The notes beneath the pieces are model-generated. The model saw only the letters and a program-made list of their open reading frames with translations. It was not told where the DNA came from and did no database searches. 64,000 bases of DNA from positions 4,092,001-4,156,000 of the forward strand of contig NC_060115.1 of the NCBI RefSeq assembly GCF_021155765.1, read 5' to 3'. This document shows positions 1-11,225 of this stretch, piece after piece. A program made the position numbers and the translations under genes. Positions within the stretch are counted from its first letter, which is position 1; each line of letters starts with the position of its first letter. Source of the stretch: Diprion similis (Eukaryota > Arthropoda > Insecta > Hymenoptera > Diprionidae).

Positions 1-615
1 GCGATTCAGCCCGTTTGCAGTTCGCGGTGAGAAATAAATAATAAAGTAACGAAGAAAAGAGAAGAAAAAATAATTCATTCAGAATTCGAAATTGGGAGAG
101 AGAAAATAATAATTCGTATATATTTCTCATATATTCGTATAAGTTTTAGACATCACGCACGTGTATATTATTACTATTATAATATACGTTGAAAGATTTT
201 GCGTTCCATTTCGAACCTTGTACACATACATACTGATATGTATATATTAGTATATATATATATATAAAAATATATATATATATATACGCACTAGCCACTG
301 CCGACAGGCAGTCGCAGTGCCACGACCCAACCAGCATGTCCAATGATATACTTACAATATATTATTATAAGTATGATATATTAAGTGTTTTCAGAAAATA
401 TATGATCTATATATGATAATAAATACATAACGTTTTACATTATTTGCATTATCACTTCTGATTTTAATATAAAACAAGTTAAACCGTGCCTCTGCAAATA
501 TAATTAGACATAGCTTATATAACGAAGAAACTATCTACACAGCCGACGATCTATTTAGCTTGAATCTTTTGCACACTCCAACGGCCAGAAAGAGACCCGC
601 CGTCTGTTGTAAATA
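1..615. other. AT-rich flank downstream of the tetraspanin gene
   Basis: No supported gene is seen here. The stretch is AT-rich and holds a TA-type microsatellite around 245-290. The part next to 616 probably carries the 3' UTR of the minus-strand tetraspanin. Short open frames here have no recognisable similarity. Confidence 0.5.
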
Positions 616-2147
616 TCAAGAAAAATTAACTCTTTTTCTAATTTGCAAATTTGCTGTTATACTTGCCAGTGCGATCGCTATGAACAGCGCGGACACAGCC
701 ACCGTATGGACATTCGATTTGAGGAGAATAAGTGTGCGTTTCAAACAGCCAGACTTGTAAGCCAAATCTTCGGTCATGATAAGGCACTGGAATATTTTTA
801 CCTCATTAATCCAAATTCTACGATAATTTTCGCACGTCGGACGATTCGTAAATTCGAAATTTATTCTACCTTGTCAATGGAGGAAGAGCAACAGCTCTGA
901 GGAATTTTCATGTTGTAACGAGCCCAGTCTCTGTACGATCTGATTCCGCAACATTGCAGCTGTAAGTGGTTTGATACTGAATTTCTAGTCATTAAAATCG
1001 TGCTATTCTCTATTTTAGTCCAATATTAGCACTTGGCTGAAAGATTTTTAAAAATCCATCGACACTTTTCTGATCTTTCCGAAGAAAAATCCAGTAATTT
1101 TCTTAAAGGGGGAGGGGGGGAGGGGATATCCAATTTTTTGTTTTTCGAATGACTAAAAAAGATTTATGTATATAAACACACACAATCATAATCTAGATTT
1201 TTTTTAATGGAATTCTTGGTCACATCTTTTTTAGTCGTTTCAAAAATCAAAAACTCGATATTATCAAAATTTCACTACAGTCCCCCCTTAATGCAGATAA
1301 ATACATATTCCTTGATGCAATTTCGTGTGAATTGTTTAGATTTTCCGTATTTTCGAGCATCGCGTCGATGGACTTTTTGTCGCACGAATCCCTTACGTAT
1401 CTGTGAGTGTTGTCCCAGGCTTCGGTAACCCAATCTAAAGAATGGTAGTTGACTATTGTGTTAACCATATCTTCGCGTATCCTTCTCATGATTTTATCAA
1501 AGAACGAAAAACTCATTATCGCGGAAACGAAGATAACGCACAAAGATGTCACTTGGCACGATATGTACTGTAATTGAGAATGATTCATTAGCAGATTTAG
1601 GAACAGAAAATATCACCAGCTTTGTGCCAATCTAATATAGATAATCACAAGACTCACGATGTTTAAAAATCTTCTTCTTTTCTTCACTATGGAAAGAATA
1701 CCGATAAAAGAAATAACGGCCGTTAACAAACCGACGAAAAGTAGTATCGTTACAAAAAGTCGCTGACCTACAAGCCTGGACATTAATTTCGTGTCAGCCA
1801 GCATCCATATCGATATAATGAATGCTGTTATACCTGAAAACTGTGATATGAACCCGATTAAAGTACCTTCAAGATCTGCACCATTGAGAATGTCTGTAAC
1901 AGTGTGCAGTTTGCATATTGGGACTAGCAATAATCCTGCTTACGAACGTTGCACCGTTTAAGCATAGAAATGAGAATTTGATGCATTTCTTGGGTAGTCG
2001 TTTGTAAGAGAATTCGAAATTAGATACGCCGAAGATTTGATCCTTTTTAACGCTCGCCGGTACAGATTCATCGCTCCCGGTAACCTCTTCTTCAATACTT
2101 TCTCCGCTCTCCGTTTCATCGTCAGTGACTACCTCTTTGCGTTTCAT
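616..2147 (-). CDS. Tetraspanin, five coding exons
   Basis: Tetraspanins are four-pass membrane scaffold proteins that organise receptor and adhesion microdomains. Coding exons in transcript order are 2147-1944, 1840-1658, 1567-1397, 959-870 and 786-616. All introns are phase 0 with GT-AG ends, giving about 272 aa. TM1 starts after the juxtamembrane KKCIKF motif and is split by intron 1; it ends in IWMLADTK, typical of the family. TM2 and TM3 lie on exons 2 and 3. The large extracellular loop shows the CCG motif (C189, C190), a second CC pair (C209, C210), C217 and the pre-TM4 GC (C230). TM4 follows and the protein ends in a short basic tail. The start is uncertain. I chose the ATG at 2147; the open frame continues about 13 codons upstream without an ATG, so a spliced 5' exon is possible. 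The cytosolic N-terminus is long and acidic for this family. Family identification is firm; the subfamily is not assigned. Confidence 0.87.
1103..1291. mobile_element. Foldback/MITE-like element with TTAA ends in tetraspanin intron 3
   Basis: The segment begins TTAA followed by a G-rich run and ends with a C-rich run followed by TTAA. Further in, the two halves are imperfect inverted copies: GACTAAAAAAGAT near 1150 pairs with its complement near 1230, and ATATC-rich stretches also pair. TTAA borders are what piggyBac-type non-autonomous elements leave. There is no coding capacity. Family assignment is an inference from the ends only. Confidence 0.5.
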
Positions 2148-3687
2148 TATCTGTCCGATGACAGTTCGCTCATTTTCTTCGGCCAAAATAATTCGATTGT
2201 CCTTTGCAGAACGCGTAAGGCTGTTTTTCTAAATATTTTATTTAATTTTTTGTTAATCTATGTAGTGAATTTACCAATGATTAATAATACCGTCGATTAA
2301 CCATTCGTTGGTACATCTGAAGTTTGCTTTTAATTAACTTCAATCATTTGTTTTCCAGTTAATTATTAGTGGGGAACGATTTCACACGATGTCGCAAATT
2401 ACCGAGTGATTCAGCAAAAACTATCACGACTTTGCTTGTGTATAATCTGGCTGAATGTCACGATCTTTTTTTTTTTATTCTTCAATATACATATAAGAAA
2501 CGTATGTAATAGTTAACACGTAAGCAACAACAGAGTCGACTAATTGACTCGCCACTTGGCGCTTGAAATATGAAAACAGATTCTGCATGCGGATCAGATT
2601 CAACTGTCCAGTTGCGTAACGTCATGCGATGGTCAAGCGTATATCAAGTCTCAAGTATCGGACTGCAGATTTACTCAGAATCAGAGTAAACCGCGAACTC
2701 TGGATGATAATCACTTAATATATAAACTAATAAATTGGTATTAGATTAGATACCCGATGTTCAAATATGCACTATTCATCTACTTATAGTATATTTTTTA
2801 CCAATTCGCCCAAGTATTATTCGATTAACGCAAATGGAAATAAACTCACAAAGCTAAGAATTCAAGCTGCGCATATAACTGCGCATACTTATACACTCTG
2901 ACGGTAGTAATGACACGGAAAGAGACCTTGGGATGGTGAAGCGTTTGGCTTTCGACTTCTATAAGTTGTATTATTGAAAAAAACAGAATATTAGCTATCG
3001 AACACGCAATCTTTGGTGAAAATAATTCGGTAAATCTTGAAAATCAAAATTTTACCAAATTTTACGAAAATTTTTTACATGGTTGTAGGAGTTAAACTTA
3101 ATTGAATATTATGCTACTTAGAGAAGTTTTTTATACGTATATCTGACTGCTAACTTCAGCTTCTGGTTTCAGTCCAATGACTCTAAATACAATCTTATCA
3201 AGAATGTCCACGTCATTTGAATCGATCAAATATTTTTCCCCCACCAAGATATCGGATTATCAATTATAAGACACAATTATTCTGTTATTGTTTTCGTGAA
3301 AGACAAAGAAGAGAAGAAATTATTTTAAATCCGTGGCGCCGTATTTATTGTAATATATTACGCAAAGTGTATTTTTTTTTGTATATACAGCAAGGTTGTA
3401 GACTTGTTCTTTAACTATAATAAAAACCGGTTCTCAACTTGTAACCATAAAATAAAAACGATAAACAAGAAAATTGAAAAAAACGTTCTGACGCAGTTGC
3501 TGTTGGATTATTATAATAATATGCAAACAAAACTTGAGTAGAAAAAGATGAATAAAAGTATAAAATAAAAACACAAATCCAACGATCAATCGCAAAATCT
3601 CTTTCACCCTTTGTGAATTCACTGAATCAAACACCTCTCCTCGCGTCGTACACAACACAATTTAACAAATCCATATTTTGTCAAAAA
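2148..3687. other. Intergenic region between tetraspanin and P450
   Basis: No gene is supported. The part near 2150-2260 may hold the tetraspanin leader: an acceptor-like AACAG lies near 2220 on the minus strand. The part near 3660 should hold the P450 3' UTR. The rest is AT-rich with short, unrecognised open frames. Confidence 0.5.
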
Positions 3688-5232
3688 TCAACAAGCAACC
3701 GGTTTCCTCGATTCCAAATCCAGCCAGAATCCATGCTCGGCTGCCATGGCTGGCGACTTTCTGTTGATGACTAGAGGAACTTGGGTCTTGGAACCGATAC
3801 AAATGCGGAATTTCCTCAAAAGACAGCAGAGCACGATCTTAGTCTCCATCAGGGCGAACCTGTTTCCAGGACAGTTTCTGGGACCAACACCGAATGGCAT
3901 ATAAGCAAAGGGATTGATGCTTCCCTTGTTTTCCGGACTGAATCTTTCCGGGTCGAACTTCTCAGGGTCAGGGAAATGGTGGGGGTCATGGTGAAGGGCG
4001 AATATCGGAATCCAGACTCGAGTCCCAGGCTCAACGAGTACCGGTTTGTCGGTTCCATTCGGCGGCGGCAGTTCAAATTCGAGGTTGCTTAAGCGATCGG
4101 TGAATACAGCAGGTGGATAGTAGCGCAATGTTTCATTCAAGACCATATCGAGATACTTGAGTTGGCTAACTTTGTCGTAAGAGAGCTTGCCGCCATCTTC
4201 ATCGTACGCGGCGTCAATCTCGGCGATCAGTTTGTCCTGAATATCGGAATGAACGGCCAACTGATGACAAGTAAAGGACATCAGCGTCGAAGCAGTGTCG
4301 AAACCGGCGAAAAAGAAAATGAAAGCCTGCGCAGTAATTTCATCGATAGACAATTTTTCGTCTCCCTGTTTATGCTTGGCCTGCATCAGTAGATGGATCA
4401 GATCCGGCCTGACGATTCCGTCTTTAATTCTCGTCGATATTGTGTCCTTGACTAGATTGCGGAAAAATGTTGCCACTTTGTGCGAAACGAAGGTCTGTCT
4501 TAGGAGCCTCATCAACGTGGGACTCCAGGTGAACAAGAACATTTTAACGGCTCGCAGGCCACCAAAGTTTGTGGCGTCTTTACCCATAAGGTAAAACTCG
4601 TTCTCCTGATTCTCCAACGAATTAACGCTGATGCCAAACGCGGCTGTGGCTATCACGTCGTTGGTATATCTCGTGAAGAGGCCCTTCATTTCAACGGTAA
4701 ACGGGCAAGGCTGTTTTTCTAAATAATCAGTAAAGTCGTCAGCGCATTTTGATATCAGTTCGAACATGACGCGCATTTTACTGGAGGTGAATGTCGGGCT
4801 AACTATCGACCTCATCTCCTTCCAACGTTCCCCCGTCATGGAGAACAAATTGCCACCGAGAAGAGGATCCATGGACTCATCCACGAAGGGTTTGTGATTG
4901 GGAAAGTGATCGAAGTTCTTAACGGTTACCGATTTTATCAATTCGGTATCGCGCAGAACGTAGACGGGATTTGCAAATTCAAATGCACCGGAGTATTGGG
5001 CGTTCGGAAATTCCTGGTATAAATCCTGGATGAATTTGGCGAATGATTTTCTCTTCAACACCATCGGCAGCATGTTGCCAAATATGAAGACTGGTTTGCT
5101 GTACGGTACATTACGCCTCTTGTAATACGAAAGTACTGTAAAGTTCCTCCACAGATGCGTCCCCAAAAATAAACCAAGTACACCAAGGACAGCCAAGGCC
5201 ACAGACCACAAACTACTCCACTCCTCTTTCAT
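3688..5232 (-). CDS. Cytochrome P450, CYP9-like (CYP3 clan)
   Basis: A microsomal haem-thiolate monooxygenase of 514 aa in one uninterrupted frame. The N-terminus has a membrane anchor (about residues 8-25), as expected for an ER-bound P450. Landmarks in order: WKEMR in helix C, the I-helix oxygen-binding motif AGFDTAST (about 308-315), the ExxR motif ETLR (about 369-372), PERF (about 429) and the haem loop FGVGPRNCPG with the thiolate cysteine near residue 454. The phrases around HKPFVDESMDPLLGGNLF match the CYP9 family, which handles xenobiotics including insecticides and plant toxins in many insects. Length and motifs indicate an intact enzyme. The ATG at 5232 opens just upstream of the anchor. 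Substrate cannot be deduced. A proline follows the haem cysteine where isoleucine is usual in CYP9 proteins. Confidence 0.93.
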   Translation of the reverse strand: MKEEWSSLWSVALAVLGVLGLFLGTHLWRNFTVLSYYKRRNVPYSKPVFIFGNMLPMVLKRKSFAKFIQDLYQEFPNAQYSGAFEFANPVYVLRDTELIKSVTVKNFDHFPNHKPFVDESMDPLLGGNLFSMTGERWKEMRSIVSPTFTSSKMRVMFELISKCADDFTDYLEKQPCPFTVEMKGLFTRYTNDVIATAAFGISVNSLENQENEFYLMGKDATNFGGLRAVKMFLFTWSPTLMRLLRQTFVSHKVATFFRNLVKDTISTRIKDGIVRPDLIHLLMQAKHKQGDEKLSIDEITAQAFIFFFAGFDTASTLMSFTCHQLAVHSDIQDKLIAEIDAAYDEDGGKLSYDKVSQLKYLDMVLNETLRYYPPAVFTDRLSNLEFELPPPNGTDKPVLVEPGTRVWIPIFALHHDPHHFPDPEKFDPERFSPENKGSINPFAYMPFGVGPRNCPGNRFALMETKIVLCCLLRKFRICIGSKTQVPLVINRKSPAMAAEHGFWLDLESRKPVAC

Positions 5233-7446
5233 CTTGGATCAGAATATTATTTCTCCTTCCAAATAAAAATCTCTCACTGCGTGTTACAACAGATTGTTTG
5301 AAAAAACAATGTCAGCGTCACTTTTGATCGAACATCAATTCACCAAAATAGTCTAATTCTGTTCCCGACCAAATCTGTCCAAGAGGAAAAGATTCTTTTT
5401 TAATACTCTGAAGATGGAAATCGACCTAAAGCGCACCAAACTGGATATAAAATAGCAAAAAATCTTCTGCTTACAGATTACGAATGTCTCGTTCAACTAT
5501 TGCGTCAATTACATTCTCCACGCAGTATGTCCTCCTCGCTGAGAACGATTCCGCGCTCACTGAATCAATCTTAGCTTTCCTCCGACGTTTTATATCTCCG
5601 CTGCGAACGATACTCTCGTCATTTACTACGCCGATTATTTCATCATCATCATATATATATATATATATATGTATATGTAACGATACGGACCGGTTGCTTG
5701 TACGTATGACACATTGAGTCGCTACTGCAAACTGTATCTGACTATACTACCCTTGATTGTTATTAATATTCACGTGCAAGTGTTTCAAATCAGACACTTA
5801 TCAGCGTAATGCAATTACCTAAATCAATCGCTATCAATCCTCTAATTAGCAGAAAATGCGCATCACTTTTGAAATTTCGGTAATACTTTGCTAAAAAAAA
5901 ATTATTCCTTATGAATTTTAAAATTCCTCCAGAAGGTACGGATATCTCGTTACGTAGTGTTATAGTCACTTTACAGTTTACACCCTGCATCTTCTCCGTA
6001 CCTACACCGAGTCAGTAGATTCATCTCTATACTGCAACTAGCGAGTCTTCTCAAAACTCATCATTTCCATCCTAGCTTTCGCACAAGTCACTCATAATGC
6101 ATATAATCGACGCGTATGAACCCTAAGATAGCCAAATAACACCTTGGCTGGGTGTAGAGTAAGTTCCGGTAGCCGCTTATCGAAGACTTGGTCTCCCTCC
6201 TCATAAACTTATAAAATAATTGCTCAGTTTTGTGTAACAGTTATATTACCTGGCCAACTTATCACGGCCTTGAAGTGACCTGATTGATTTTAAATTTGAT
6301 CAAAAAACAAATTAACTATTAGATTAAATAAAAATCTTAGAAGTAAACGACGTAAATAGGACAGAAAAGCCTATTAATATCAATATCACTAAATATCAAA
6401 TTTTGAAATTGAAGTATTAGGTAATTGGTAAAGGTATGGATGAAAATCATGGCAGTCAGTCTTCACCAACAGAGTAAGATATGATTGATTTTTATTATTA
6501 TCGAAGCTCACGCAGTAGTGCAGTAAAAATACTGTAGTCAGCGTAATTCTAGAAAAATAATTGACAACTAACTCGGTCGGTAAGGACTGCAAACTATAGC
6601 ATCCTCCTAGCTACGATAAAATCGTATCTAATTATCACGATCGTATTGGATAAGAGTTGGTGCATCCATGCTCGGAGAAGAAAATAAATCTGTAACGTTG
6701 GGACAAGTGATGCATGCACATCGAGAAGAAAAAAAAAGATCGTATGTGACTCACCAATCGCTTAGCGCCTGCACAGCATCAGCTTACTTTTCTCCGTCGT
6801 ATTCACAGCTGCACTGGATCGTCTTCAAGGCGCTGATTTCTGACTGCGTTGTTGACTGCATTTTAATTCCGACGTCTTTACTCTGCGTGATCGAGAGTTA
6901 GACAATTTAATATTTCACTATCAAAGTCACTTTGCACTAATAATTACCCGAATGTTATAACGGTAAACTTGAGAAAAAAAAACAACTGCACATCACAACA
7001 AATTCAATTACGACGAGCCTTCGAAAAAAAGAAATCGGAAACAAAAATGTAGATACAATTTAATGGGAAAACGCGAACAAAGGAAGAGAATGAATGGAAC
7101 GGATTATCGTACCGACGACACATTCGTGTATGAATATCAAAATAAACAACACGCAGCTACACAGCCGTCCGAATGTAATCAAAACAAATGCCTACGCAAG
7201 GAAAACCAAATCACGGACATTTGTCTAGAAACCTTGCAAATGTTTTTTGCGGCAGAAGTCGTACTTCATATGCTCTGTATGAAGTGTCTGACCGATATTT
7301 ACGTGCACTTGCAACGATTAGACCAACTTGATGTAACAATATTCGATTATTTAACATATTAGACAAACCGCAAAATCAAATACGCGGAGACCGAGACGCT
7401 GACATCCGAACTCGACACGTTCAAACCTCGTATCTGGAGCTGCAAA
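5233..7446. other. Intergenic region between P450 and Alkbh8
   Basis: This holds the upstream region of the P450 (minus strand) and of Alkbh8 (plus strand), which are divergent. An (AT)n microsatellite lies at 5651-5670. Open frames here, including one of 99 codons at 7063-7362, have no recognisable motif and look like chance. Base composition becomes GC/CpG-rich from about 7400, marking the Alkbh8 promoter. Confidence 0.5.
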
Positions 7447-7530
7447 ATGGCCGCCGTTTCGGTCGCGCTCGGGTTGACTCGGAGTTACTCGGCCGCCTTC
7501 GGCCACACATTTTTAACCGCGATATTTTGA
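7447..7530 (+). other. Upstream ORF in the probable Alkbh8 leader
   Basis: A 27-codon frame starts at an ATG in a good context (AAAATGGCC) inside the GC-rich putative first exon and ends at TGA 7528-7530. A second ATG follows at once (7531), and a consensus donor GTAAGT is at 7541. A matching acceptor lies at 7981-7982, 23 bases before the Alkbh8 start codon. This suggests a spliced leader with a short uORF that could dampen translation. Transcription start and translation are not visible from sequence. Confidence 0.35.
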
Positions 7531-8005
7531 ATGAAGAAATGTAAGTTCAGAATTAATCGCATCGAACATTTATTAAGAAATTTAGTAAAATTTCATCCAC
7601 TTCCGTAGCTGAAGGGCAAATACCTAAATATCGTTGTCGTTACGCCGATGCCGATTTGGATAAAGCTTTTTCTCTGATATTTAAAGAAAAATATATGTCT
7701 TATACACAACGCCATCTATTTCAGTTTCTCTGGATTCGCTCGTACGCAATTTTGAAAGAGCTCATGATCTACAGTCACACGTATACAAAGACTCAAGCAG
7801 AAAGCAAAAATGTGGATCATAACCTTAAAAAATTCAGCTGATTCGTCATCTAACCCTCTCCTGCAACATAACCTCTCTTATTTCTTTACAGATGGAATTA
7901 CCTATCATTGGTTTTTCAATAAAAATGGCCTGATAAACTATTACTTCTAGTAATTGTTGATCGTTAATATATTGATTTTAAGTGTATTTGACTAATAGTC
8001 TGCTA

Positions 8006-10508
8006 ATGAATCCTGCTGTAAAAAATCTGCGAAAGCAGCGAAGAGCACAGCACCGACTTGCTAGGGATATGAATATCAAATGCAGCGATGAACCTACACA
8101 GGTCAGTGCTATAATAATTTACAATAACGAGATAAATATCATATCACATCAGAACTTATACTCTCACCTATGTCGTGGTTCACTAAATGTAAGAATTTAT
8201 TTTCAGTGCCTAATGATTTGCAATGCCGGACTGGTTACAGGCTTGCGGAGAGAGGATGTTGATGGCATCGTTAATAAATTGGTACCATCGTATAATTTGA
8301 TCATGCCAGTTGGTAAATCGTACTGTTTTTTAAAACTGAGTACTAAGGAACATGCTCAGATTGTATTTGACGCTTTACATGGCAAATTGAAATTTGAGGA
8401 CAAAAATACGCCACTGTATTTGTCTTTCACCGAAACTGGTATAAATCAAAGGGAGTTCTTTTGTTTGTTTCTTCTCATATCTTTGTTCATACATTTGTAT
8501 AACGATCATTTGTATAAGTAACATAGAAAACGTTTATGTCGTACGCCACAATTCAGCTTAGCAGAAATGAAATAGATCTAGATTCCGAGTATCTAGTATT
8601 TGTGTATAATTAAAAACATTATACTTTGCAGTTCCAACTACGGATGACAATTTGTGGAATAAACCTCTCCCACCAGGATTGAGATTAATCGAAGAATTTA
8701 TCACTTCGGAGGAAGAAGATTACCTTTTGAAATTTCTCGACTGGACAGAAGCCGGTGAGTTTTAAATATTAGTTTCAACTCATGTCTCATTTATTAAAAT
8801 ATTGTAATAAAATCGAATCTATGCCATAAAGCATGACATTTTACTAAAAACAATTTCTGGATTTCTCAACCTTTGATTCTCATACTCATGTACATTATTC
8901 TAGGGACAAATCCCTCTGAATTGAAGCACAGACAAGTCAAGCATTTCGGATACGAGTTTCGATATGACACTAACAAAGTAGACCCTGAAAATCCAATAGC
9001 TTCTATTCCAGAGTCATACAAATTTCTGCTAGCTCGCTTCAAGGAACATAATTGTGGAAACTACGATTATGATCAGCTTACAATCAACCATTACTTACCG
9101 GGCCAAGGCAAGCTCCTACTACTTTTTTCCAAAGTCGAGTCTCGAGACTGTACAGGGAATAAATTTAACTGGTTTTATTACAGGTATTCCCCCTCACATA
9201 GATACACATAGTCCGTTCGAAGATACCATTCTCTCCTTGTCGTTGGGTTCGGCTTGTGTGATGGAATTTAAACGTGGCGAGGAGAAAAGATTGGTATCTC
9301 TTCCATCAAGATCGCTACTCGTTATGTCAGGGGAAGCGCGATACGCATGGATCCACGGAATTGTGCCAAGACACAGCGACGTAATCAGAAACAAAGATGG
9401 AGCGACGGTTCTGCAAAGGTCAACACGGACCTCTTTCACATTTCGGAAACTTCACAGTGGTGACTGTAGATGTAGTTTCGAAAAATATTGCGATTCTCGA
9501 AAAAACTATTCCTCAACTATTATCAATAATACCTTGGCTTCTGATATAGAGAACACATATGTTCATAAGGTAAGGTGTACATCAAGTGCACACTTTTACA
9601 CCATATGCATACCCATCTTTAAACTATTGTATTTCCTCTTATTTTCATTCCAGGTTTACGAACAGATATCAGACCATTTCAGTGAAACACGACACAAACC
9701 CTGGCCCAATGTAACAAAATTTATTGAGTCACTGGACGAAGGAGGATTACTATTGGATGTTGGATGTGGGAATGGAAAATATCTCCACGGAAGACCAGAT
9801 ATCTTTAAGGCAAGCCGCTTCTAATTGACATAAACAAGATTACGCTATTCTTTCATAATCTTGTGACTATTCCGTATTTACCATATACGATTATGTATAC
9901 TTGCATCGAACTAAAGCAGATATCTTCGTCTCATTTAATATCTTCGACTACAGGTAGGTTGTGACCGCAGTTTTGGATTGACTGATGTTTGCCATGGTAG
10001 AGGATTCGAAGTATTACTGGCAGACTGTTTGCATATTCCATACAAAAACGATTCGTTGGATGCTGTGATCAGTATAGCAGTTATTCACCATCTTTCCACG
10101 ATCGACAGAAGAAAGCAAGCCATTTCCGAAATAATAAGAGTGTTAAAACCCGGAGGACATTGTTTAATCTATGTTTGGGCAAAGGAACAAAAAAAGAATT
10201 CCGTAGCATCTACATACTTGAAAAGTCGCACAAATGAACATAACAAGCTTTTAAATGATTTGGGGGAAACTGTGACTATCAAGGGAGGTGCAATTCTTCC
10301 TGTACACGAAAACCGTACGGAATTCACACATTCAGATATGCTCGTTCCATGGAAGAGAAAAGGTGGTGGTAATTTCCTTCGATTCTACCACGTATTTGAA
10401 GAAGGTGAATTGACCAATTTGTGTTCAGAATTCCCCAACGTTTTAATCACGAATACTTATTACGATCAAGGCAATTGGTGTATAATTCTAGAAAAAGTAA
10501 AAAGATGA
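8006..10508 (+). CDS. Alkbh8: ALKBH8-type tRNA wobble uridine methyltransferase/hydroxylase
   Basis: This enzyme methylates carboxymethyluridine at the wobble position of tRNAs (mcm5U) and hydroxylates it through its AlkB domain. Coding exons are 8006-8101, 8207-8438, 8632-8754, 8904-9107, 9184-9569, 9654-9809 and 9954-10508, which join in phase to 583 aa. Domains in order: a basic N-terminus and RRM (about 33-112); a 2OG-Fe(II) AlkB domain (about 120-310) with iron ligands H223, D225 (HID) and H276 and the RTSFTFRK arginine-containing strand; a CxCx5C zinc-binding segment; then a SAM methyltransferase with motif I DVGCGNG (383-389) and a KPGGHCLIYVW strand. Introns 4 and 6 begin with GC (CCAAG|GCAAGC and TTAAG|GCAAGC) rather than GT. 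Human ALKBH8 is longer (664 aa). The gene is convergent with the HMG-box gene downstream. Confidence 0.93.
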
Positions 10509-10695
10509 CCAGCAATCAATTTGTCTGGTATCTATGGAAACTACTCATGTAAACTAGAGAAATTCTGCTTAAAATGTACATAAATAACATCAAATTTCAT
10601 GTATCAGTAAAAAATGTGTGACTATCTTCATTAGTATTACCGAATTCGTTTTTGTCTGCAAAACTTGACTGCCAGCAATTATTGTTATATAATTC

Positions 10696-11225
10696 TCACA
10701 ATAGCTGAAAAGTTTAAATAAAATGTATTTCAAGATCATATAGGCTAGGTGGTAATTAAAATTTTCAATTTTAAAAACTTTACAGCAAAAATGATTGATA
10801 CATTATTCGTACATACCCGTTCGTGCTGACCACCGAGGAAAGTAGACTGTTCATTTACTGCCATTTCTTTGTACCTAGATCGCGTTTCGTTGTCAAAATT
10901 ATTCCACATTTTTGTCAATTCTTTCATGATATCATTCCTCTCCCATTGTGGATGGTCCTTACTGATGTTGTGCCGTTCAATATTGCAAAAGTAAAAGAAA
11001 CCTAGCCTGCAATACAGTCAGATGATATTATAGATAATATTAGATAAAAATATAACTGTAACACTAAATATTATACTGATTGTTAAAACGTGAGATCGTG
11101 TACCAGGTTGTGTCCGGTGCACCGTCATCTTCAATATCCGGATATACTTCTTCACTATCCTCCTCCACCACATTGGCGTCTTTGCCTTCTTCCTGCGAGA
11201 CAGAAGTTTGTTTCTTTTCCTCCAT
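10696..11225 (-). CDS. Small single HMG-box protein, Dsp1 box-B-like
   Basis: Two exons are well supported. Exon 1 is 11225-11104, encoding an acidic, Glu/Asp-rich N-terminus of 40 residues that starts MEEKKQ. Exon 2 is 11006-10817, encoding an HMG box with FFYFCNIER, MKELTKMWNNF and SRYKEMA. HMG boxes bend DNA. The box aligns with box B of Dsp1 ([27 protein letters not shown]), and both intron positions and phases are the same as for the Dsp1 box-B exon. Intron 1 ends are GT-AG and the join is in phase. The 3' end is uncertain. The best acceptor (TTTTCAG) gives exon 3 10704-10696, with only two more codons before TGA (about 106 aa). An alternative acceptor slightly downstream gives a 22-residue hydrophilic tail. 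A 5' UTR exon may lie near 12146-12280. Function beyond DNA binding is unknown. Confidence 0.66.
10717..10722 (+). terminator. Candidate poly(A) signal for Alkbh8
   Basis: AATAAA on the plus strand, 209 bases after the Alkbh8 stop. It falls inside the convergent HMG-box gene, so the two 3' ends would overlap in antisense. Confidence 0.4.
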
